Origin: JAYQUR01 sp038133505
GTDB lineage: Bacteria; Pseudomonadota; Alphaproteobacteria; MPNO01; UBA830
Assembly (NCBI GenBank): GCA_038133505.1
Contig: JAYPTI010000023.1
Coordinates: forward strand, 1-27,756
DNA length: 27,756 nucleotides
Direction of reading: 5' to 3'
Shown here: positions 23,093-27,756 of the stretch, piece after piece
How positions within the stretch are numbered: position 1 is the first letter of the stretch
Layout of the letters: each line of letters starts with the position of its first letter
Program-made: the position numbers and the translations under genes
The notes under the pieces: model-generated
Database searches by the model: none
Told to the model about the DNA's origin: nothing
The model's input: only the letters and a program-made list of their open reading frames with translations

Positions 23093-23637
23093 GGCCGGTC
23101 ACCCTTACCCGTGAACAGGGACAGGTGCCGGTAGACGAACCCGAGGAAGAGCAGCATCGTGATGAACGAGCCGAGCAGCAGGATGAACAGCATCAGCCAC
23201 TTCGGCGCCGTGAAGACGCCCTCGTTGCCGACATAGTCGTTCAGCCGCCACGCCTCGGCGAAGCCCGGCCATGAGCCGTAGAGAATGAAGAACATGAACA
23301 GCGCGCCGAGAAAATCGAAGAACGCCGCCATTGCGTGACCGATCTTCGGCCTGCGCTGCAGGATGAGCGCGAACAGGCCGTCGGACCGGGTCAGACGGCC
23401 GACGCGCGTGGCGTCTCCCAGTTGAAGGAACACGATCGCGATCATCGAGATCTCGATCATCTCGATCACGCCCGCAATGGGATCGTTGAGCACGTTCCGG
23501 CCGAACACGTCGGCGTTGATCAGGATCAGAAGCGCCAGAATCCAGAGCGAACCGATCGCGTTCAGGACCTTCACGATCCTGTCGAAAATCTCGCCGGCCC
23601 CGCTTTTAAGCGGAGCCGGCGTCGTCATTTCTGCCAT
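23089..23637 (-). CDS. TRAP transporter small permease (DctQ family)
   Basis: A 182-residue membrane protein with four hydrophobic spans. The first is at residues 25-45 (AIGSLWILALLILINADVFGR, with the conserved NADVFGRN-type end). A second (GVIEMIEISMIAIVFLQLGD) is followed by the cytoplasmic loop ATRVGRLTRSDGLF, and there are two C-terminal spans. This matches DctQ, which pairs with DctM to form the permease. Its stop overlaps the large-permease start (GTGA), giving translational coupling. It lies 32 nt after the binding-protein stop. Confidence 0.92.
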   Translation of the reverse strand: MAEMTTPAPLKSGAGEIFDRIVKVLNAIGSLWILALLILINADVFGRNVLNDPIAGVIEMIEISMIAIVFLQLGDATRVGRLTRSDGLFALILQRRPKIGHAMAAFFDFLGALFMFFILYGSWPGFAEAWRLNDYVGNEGVFTAPKWLMLFILLLGSFITMLLFLGFVYRHLSLFTGKGDRP

Positions 23638-23669
23638 GGGACTTCAGACCCGAGCGACTTTACCGTCGG

Positions 23670-24752
23670 CTATTCGCGGTCCCAATGACGCTGGATCGGC
23701 GCACCGGCCGCACGCATGCGATCCATGTAGTCGGCCAGGATCGCCTTGCCCGGAATACCCTTCTTCTCGAGGTCTTCCGCCCAGTCCTTTGCGATGTTGG
23801 GCATGGTCATCGCCCACTTCTTCCGCTCGTCGGGAGCCAGGACGTGCACCTTTCCGCCGGCCTTCTTGAACTTTTCGACGGCGCCGGCGCCGTTCTTGAT
23901 CGCTTCGGAAGCCATCTTGTCGCGATACCCGATCGCGGTCTTGGCGATGACGTCCTTCACCTCGTCGGGCAGGTTTTTCCAGCTCGACGCGTTCATGTTG
24001 ATCGCCTTCGAGCAGGGCGAACCAAGATCGGCCTGCATCATGTACGGCGCAACCTCGACGATCTTGAACTGGACGACCGCCTCCGGCCACAGCATCGAGC
24101 CCGACACGACGCCGGTCTTCAGCTTGTTGTAGAACGACACGAGGCTGCCCGGCACGCCCGCAGCGCCGACGCCCTGCAGGTAGCGGAGATTGACGCCCGC
24201 GCCCGCGATTTTCATGCCGTTGAATTCGCTGACCTTGGTGACCGGATCCTTCGAGAACATCTGATAGGAATCGAGCACGCAACCGATCGTCAGATAGACC
24301 TGGTTGAACTGCGCCCAGGCCGCCTTGAACTGGGGCCATTTCTCTACCATCGCATCCATCGTCTTGCCGGTGAGATCGGCGTCGGAGGCGACGAACGGGG
24401 TGACGAAGGTCAGGTTCTGCAGCGGAACCCGGCCGGCGTGGAACACGGACGTAACGATGCCGATATCGCCGAGGCCCTTCTGAAGCCCCTCCAGCACGTG
24501 GCGGGTCTTCACGATCTGGCCGGACCATGCCTGGTTCCAGTTGATCTTGTAGTTACCCTTCGCGGCGAGCTGCTTGTTCACTTCCGGAATGTAGTAGCCG
24601 ATGAACTCGCGCACCCACGACGCCTTAGGCGGATAGCCGTCGATGGCGGTCAGGTTGATGGTCTTCTGAGCCGCCACGGGCGTGGCGAACAGGGCCGCCG
24701 CCGCAGCGATACTCAACGTCTTCGCTATAACGCGCGTTTTGGTTCCTCCCAT
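23670..24752 (-). CDS. TRAP transporter substrate-binding protein (DctP family)
   Basis: A 360-residue exported protein. The N-terminus has a Sec signal ending ALFATPVAAQ. The mature part shows the DctP pattern: NWNQAWSGQIVKTRHVLEGLQKG, GIVTSVFHAGRVPLQNL, SEFNGMKIAGAG and SFYNKLKTGVVSG, in which DctP proteins usually place the ligand-binding Arg and the hinge. The start is uncertain. The ATG at 24752 has no Shine-Dalgarno, while GGGAGGA lies just inside it, 6-7 nt before an ACG at codon 6. A start there would give RVIAKTLSIAAAAALFATPVAA, an ideal signal peptide. It ends in TAG and is followed by DctQ and DctM. The ligand is probably an aromatic or organic acid feeding the linked pathway (inference). 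Confidence 0.92.
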   Translation of the reverse strand: MGGTKTRVIAKTLSIAAAAALFATPVAAQKTINLTAIDGYPPKASWVREFIGYYIPEVNKQLAAKGNYKINWNQAWSGQIVKTRHVLEGLQKGLGDIGIVTSVFHAGRVPLQNLTFVTPFVASDADLTGKTMDAMVEKWPQFKAAWAQFNQVYLTIGCVLDSYQMFSKDPVTKVSEFNGMKIAGAGVNLRYLQGVGAAGVPGSLVSFYNKLKTGVVSGSMLWPEAVVQFKIVEVAPYMMQADLGSPCSKAINMNASSWKNLPDEVKDVIAKTAIGYRDKMASEAIKNGAGAVEKFKKAGGKVHVLAPDERKKWAMTMPNIAKDWAEDLEKKGIPGKAILADYMDRMRAAGAPIQRHWDRE

Positions 24753-24774
24753 TGTCGCGTTGATCGCAGTTATC

Positions 24775-24811
24775 TTTATCGAAATATTGGCGACAATTTC
24801 ACATTTATCGA
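24775..24811. repeat. direct repeat upstream of the dctP-like gene
   Basis: TTTATCGA occurs at 24775-24782 and again at 24804-24811, each followed by an AT-rich tail (AATATT and TATTTT), 29 bp apart. They lie 23-59 bp upstream of the binding-protein ATG, the right place for tandem regulator sites. Confidence 0.4.
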
Positions 24812-24894
24812 TATTTTTGGCAAGCGCTAGAGGGCAGCGTCCCAACAGGGGAACTGACCTCCCAATGCCCCGGAAGCAGGCCGGTTTCCAGGCG

Positions 24895-25359
24895 TCAGCC
24901 CTTCGATATCGTCCAGTTTTCATCGATCACCGTGCCGGATTCGCGGATCACCTTGGCAATGGGGCAGAATTTCTGAAGGTCTGCCTTCACCTTCTCGAAA
25001 TCCGCCGGGTCGTTGGGCGACTTGATGTCGATATTGAGCGTCATGTGCGGAAACGGCACCTTGACGTCCTCCTGCAGCATCACGCCGCGCCGGTCGAAAT
25101 CGGCTTCGACGTCGATTTCCATCACGTCGATGTGAAGGTCGTACCCTTCGGAAATCCGCTGGGTGATGACGTTGGTGCATCCGATCAGTGCCGCCACCAT
25201 GGTCTCCGTGGGCGTGAACCCGAGGTTGGTGCCGCCACGCTCCGTCGGCTCGTCGATGACGCTCTCGAGATCGCGCACGCTGATGTCGCTGCGCGCATGG
25301 TGCGGGCACGTCGCCGACATCTTCATGGTCACGGTCGTCTTCTGCTTCACGTCAGCCAT
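24895..25359 (-). CDS. OsmC family protein
   Basis: A 154-residue protein from the ATG at 25359, preceded by GGGAGAG. It has the OsmC/Ohr layout: a short N-terminal beta sheet, GGTNLGFTPTETMVAALIGCTNV with the first reactive cysteine (Cys61), then a long central helix. A second beta strand set leads to LQKFCPIAKV with the second cysteine (Cys132). The thiol pair reduces organic hydroperoxides in well-studied members; others have unknown roles. It sits 31 nt after the maleylacetate reductase stop in the same orientation. A protective role against peroxides or quinones arising during aromatic oxidation is plausible but inferred. Confidence 0.9.
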   Translation of the reverse strand: MADVKQKTTVTMKMSATCPHHARSDISVRDLESVIDEPTERGGTNLGFTPTETMVAALIGCTNVITQRISEGYDLHIDVMEIDVEADFDRRGVMLQEDVKVPFPHMTLNIDIKSPNDPADFEKVKADLQKFCPIAKVIRESGTVIDENWTISKG

Positions 25360-25390
25360 TTCTCTCTCCCTCTGGCAATTCTTGTGTGTG

Positions 25391-26455
25391 TTAAGCCCCT
25401 TCCGGACGCCTGCCGTGAAAGGCATCGTCCAGCAACGCCCGCACCCCGTCCCTGTCGACGGGCCGCGGGTTGTAGTACGGCGCTTCTGTCGCAATGTCCG
25501 AAGCGCGGTCGAGGTCCTCTTCCCTGAATCCCAGCGATGCAAGGCTCGTCGGCGCGCCGAGATCGGTCGCCAGATCGTAGAGCCCGGCCGCCGCGTCGTC
25601 GGCGCCGAGCGCGCGTTCGATCGACGTCATCGCCTCGGGCGCGGCGTCCCGGTTGTAGTGCGTCGCATGCGGCAGGATCACCGTATGGGTCTCGGCATGC
25701 GGCATTCCGAACGTGCCGCCGATGACGTGGCACAGCTTGTGATGGATGCCCATCTGCGCCGTGGCGAGCGCCAGCGCGCACAGAAAGGCGCCATGAAACG
25801 CATCGCTGCGCGCATCCGCGTCGGCCTGTCCGCCGCAAACGCCGGGCAACCCGTTGGCCAGCGCGCGGATGCCCTCCTCCGCGATCATCGACAGGACAGG
25901 GTTGCGGTTCTGCGCATACAGCGCCTCCACCGAATGCGCGATCGCGTTCATCCCGCTCGGACCGGCGATCTTCGCCGGCAGGCCCGCCGTCAGGTCGGGA
26001 TCGTAGATCACCGTCTTGGGGACCACATCGACGGTGCGACCCGTCTTCTTGCCGCCGCCCTCCGAGATGCCCCAGATGTCCGTCATCTCGGAGCCGGCAT
26101 AGGTCGACGGTACGGCGAGTATGGGAAGGCGTGTTTCCAACGCCACCGCCTTGGCGAGCCCCGCGGCCGATCCGCCGCCGATGGCTACGAGACTGTCCGC
26201 GCCTGCCTCCCGGACGGCCGTGATCGCCGCGTCGGCGTTTTCGCGCGGCACATGCATGACCGCACCGTCGATCCTTCCGGCGACGCGGTTGCCCAATGCC
26301 GCAACGGTCCGTTCGGCCGGTTCCCGTTGGGAATTCGTGTAGATCACGAGCGCGGCTTTCGCGCCCAGCCGGTCCAGTTCGGCGGGCACTTCCGCAATCT
26401 TGCCGGCGCCGAACAGGACGCGGGCGGCGAATGCCTGATAGACGAAATCTTCCAT
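25391..26455 (-). CDS. macA: maleylacetate reductase (iron-containing alcohol dehydrogenase superfamily)
   Basis: A 354-residue protein of the family-III (iron) dehydrogenase fold. It has the N-terminal FVYQAFAARVLFGAGKI typical of maleylacetate reductases, a dinucleotide loop IGGGSAAGLAKAVAL, and VPSTYAGSEMTDIWGI. The metal-site region is MNAIAHSVEALY, then MGIHHKLCHVIGGTFGMPHAETH. It reduces maleylacetate to 3-oxoadipate with NAD(P)H, the step after hydroxyquinol ring cleavage. This gives a clear functional link to the intradiol dioxygenase at 20818-21720, although a TRAP operon lies between them. The ATG at 26455 faces the YciI gene across 117 nt. It is one of the best-supported functional calls in the window. 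Confidence 0.92.
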   Translation of the reverse strand: MEDFVYQAFAARVLFGAGKIAEVPAELDRLGAKAALVIYTNSQREPAERTVAALGNRVAGRIDGAVMHVPRENADAAITAVREAGADSLVAIGGGSAAGLAKAVALETRLPILAVPSTYAGSEMTDIWGISEGGGKKTGRTVDVVPKTVIYDPDLTAGLPAKIAGPSGMNAIAHSVEALYAQNRNPVLSMIAEEGIRALANGLPGVCGGQADADARSDAFHGAFLCALALATAQMGIHHKLCHVIGGTFGMPHAETHTVILPHATHYNRDAAPEAMTSIERALGADDAAAGLYDLATDLGAPTSLASLGFREEDLDRASDIATEAPYYNPRPVDRDGVRALLDDAFHGRRPEGA

Positions 26456-26572
26456 GGCGGAATTGTCTCATAGAGCGCCATCGGGCGAAACAAGCCTGCC
26501 CGCGGCATTTCACCTTCTCGTGATGGGCAACGGCGTCTAGGCTGCTTCCCCGAACCAGCAACAGGATTTCCG

Positions 26573-26851
26573 ATGCTCTTCTGCCTGCACATCCAGGACA
26601 AACCCGACCGCGTCGAGACCCGCAAACGCTTCGTCGACGAGCACCGCGCCTACCAGAAGGACTGCGGGGTCGAGATTACGCTGTCAGGCCCGTTGATGGC
26701 CGAAGACGGGGAGACGATGATCGGCTCGATGTTCCTGATCGAGGCGGAGAACCGCGGCGCGGTCGAGTGGTTCATCGAGAACGACCCGTTCAACCGGAAC
26801 GACGTTTGGGGCGAGATGACGCTGACGCGGTTCTTCCGGCGTCACGGATAG
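26573..26851 (+). CDS. YciI family protein
   Basis: A 92-residue protein with the YciI fold pattern: an N-terminal LFCLHIQDKPD strand, RFVDEHRAYQKDC with the conserved His24 and Tyr27, LSGPLMAEDGETMIGSMFLIEA, and ENDPFNRNDVW with the conserved Asp71-Pro72. The His/Asp pair is the putative active site. A characterised relative, TftG of the 2,4,5-T pathway, removes chloride from chlorohydroxyquinol and works with a hydroxyquinol dioxygenase and a maleylacetate reductase (from memory). The same trio occurs here, so a comparable lyase or isomerase step is plausible. It is divergent from the reductase gene and converges, with a 3-nt gap, on the OYE gene. Many YciI proteins have no known function. 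Confidence 0.85.
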   Translation: MLFCLHIQDKPDRVETRKRFVDEHRAYQKDCGVEITLSGPLMAEDGETMIGSMFLIEAENRGAVEWFIENDPFNRNDVWGEMTLTRFFRRHG

Positions 26852-26854
26852 GCG

Positions 26855-27756
26855 TCAGCCCTCCAGCGGCGGGTAGTCCGTATAGCCCTTCGCCCCGCCG
26901 CCGTAGAAAGTCGCCCGGTCGGGATCGTTGAGCGCAGCGTCCCGGTGCAGGCGTTCCGGCAGGTCGGGGTTCGCAAGGAACTTCGCGGCGAAAGACACGA
27001 GATCCGCCCGGCCCGAGCCGATCACCGCGTCCGCCTTCGCCCGGTCGTAGCCGCTGTTGGCGATCAGCGCGTTCGGAAAAACCTCGCGTAACGATGCGAA
27101 AAGCGGGTCGTCCGCGCCGCCGGGCGCGTCGGTCTCGACCGTATGCAGATACAGCAGATCGCGCTTCCCGAGTTCCGCAGCGAGATGGGTATAGGTCGCC
27201 ATCGGATCGGAATCGGACATGTCGTTGTAGGCCTGGTAGGGCGAAATGCGGTAGCCGACCCTGTCCGCGCCCCAGACGTCGACCACCGCATCGACGACCT
27301 CCAGCGGAAAACGGGACCTGTTCTCCACGCTTCCCCCATACTCGTCCGTCCGTCGGTTGGCGCCGTCGCGGGTGAACTGGTCGAGCAGATAGCCGTTCCC
27401 GCCGTGTATCTCGACGCCGTCGAAGCCCGCCATCTCGGCGTTTTTCGCGCCGGCGCGGAACTGCTCGACGATCTCGCGGATCTCGCCCGCCTCGAGCGCC
27501 TTCGGCGTCTCGAACGGCAGCATCCCTTCGAGCGTCATCGCCTTCCCTGCCGGGCGGATCGCCGACGGCGCTCCGGGGAGCTGTCCCTCGGGCTGGCGCA
27601 CGGGATGCGAGATCCGGCCGACATGCCAGAGCTGCAGGAAGATCGTCCCGCCGGCCTCGTGGACCGCATCGGTGACCTCGAGCCAGCCGTCGACCTGCGC
27701 GTCGGTGTGGATGCCGGGCGTGCCGGGATAACCCACTCCCTCGGGCGAGACCTGCG
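26855..27756 (-). CDS. Old Yellow Enzyme family alkene reductase (5' partial)
   Basis: The gene runs off the right edge. The visible frame extends past the internal GTG at 27736 to 27754, giving about 299 residues of a family near 360. OYE hallmarks are VSPEGVGYPGTPG, TIFLQLWHVGRISHP, GFDGVEIHGGNGYLLDQF, RTDEYGGSVENRSRF and, near the end, LIANSGYDRAKAD with FAAKFLANPDLPERL (FMN phosphate binding). This is the N-ethylmaleimide/xenobiotic reductase type, which reduces activated C=C bonds, nitro groups or quinones with NAD(P)H. It lies at the start of the minus-strand catabolic region. The missing N-terminus holds the first FMN-binding strand. Confidence 0.92.
   Translation of the reverse strand, partial: QVSPEGVGYPGTPGIHTDAQVDGWLEVTDAVHEAGGTIFLQLWHVGRISHPVRQPEGQLPGAPSAIRPAGKAMTLEGMLPFETPKALEAGEIREIVEQFRAGAKNAEMAGFDGVEIHGGNGYLLDQFTRDGANRRTDEYGGSVENRSRFPLEVVDAVVDVWGADRVGYRISPYQAYNDMSDSDPMATYTHLAAELGKRDLLYLHTVETDAPGGADDPLFASLREVFPNALIANSGYDRAKADAVIGSGRADLVSFAAKFLANPDLPERLHRDAALNDPDRATFYGGGAKGYTDYPPLEG

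Noticed and set aside
1..27756. tRNA, rRNA, CRISPR arrays, insertion sequences, integrases
   Set aside because: No regularly spaced repeats, tRNA-like cloverleafs, transposase or integrase motifs were seen on either strand.

Overview
This window is GC-rich, densely packed bacterial chromosome with many ATGA, GTGA or TAGTG junctions between genes. TRAP transporters of two classes, DUF1344 and DUF983 proteins, an NtrC-type regulator with -24/-12 promoters, and a palindromic intergenic repeat all suggest an alphaproteobacterium, probably of a Rhodospirillales-like environmental lineage. That placement is inference from gene content. I saw no tRNA, rRNA, CRISPR array, transposase or integrase. 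Layout, left to right: (1) 1-1975: the 3' part of a luciferase-like flavin monooxygenase, then two adjacent T4 gp19-like tail-tube genes, the second broken by an in-frame TAG. (2) 1978-5540: a class V aminotransferase, a tungsten-type aldehyde ferredoxin oxidoreductase, a palindromic intergenic repeat and a DUF983 membrane protein. (3) 5551-10408: a Baeyer-Villiger-type monooxygenase facing away from a thiolase - SDR - zinc alcohol dehydrogenase operon, plausibly for ketone or alicyclic catabolism. (4) 10409-13651: two paralogous small secreted DUF1344 proteins, each behind a textbook sigma-54 promoter, next to an oppositely oriented operon of a sigma-54 activator with a degenerate receiver domain and a trypsin-like lipoprotein. 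This looks like a self-contained sigma-54 envelope circuit and is the most distinctive part of the window. (5) 13920-15490: a VIT1/CCC1-type metal transporter and a 5'-truncated TPR gene. (6) 15506-18848: a TAXI-type TRAP transporter (binding protein, then fused permease) with its own promoter and an intercistronic terminator. (7) 18903-27756: an aromatic-degradation cluster on the minus strand. It holds an SDR, an orphan ring-hydroxylating dioxygenase beta subunit, a cysteine hydrolase, an intradiol (hydroxyquinol-type) dioxygenase, a DctPQM TRAP transporter whose large permease is interrupted by a TAG, an OsmC protein, a maleylacetate reductase, a plus-strand YciI-family protein and a partial Old-Yellow-Enzyme reductase. 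How the genes fit together: the TRAP system would import an aromatic or organic acid. Ring activation (dioxygenase beta subunit with an alpha subunit encoded elsewhere, YciI protein, OYE) would feed hydroxyquinol to the intradiol dioxygenase. Maleylacetate reductase would then give 3-oxoadipate. Two otherwise intact genes carry single in-frame amber codons, although TAG is an ordinary terminator for at least six reading frames here. Local nonsense mutation, strain-level decay or base-call error is therefore likelier than genetic recoding.
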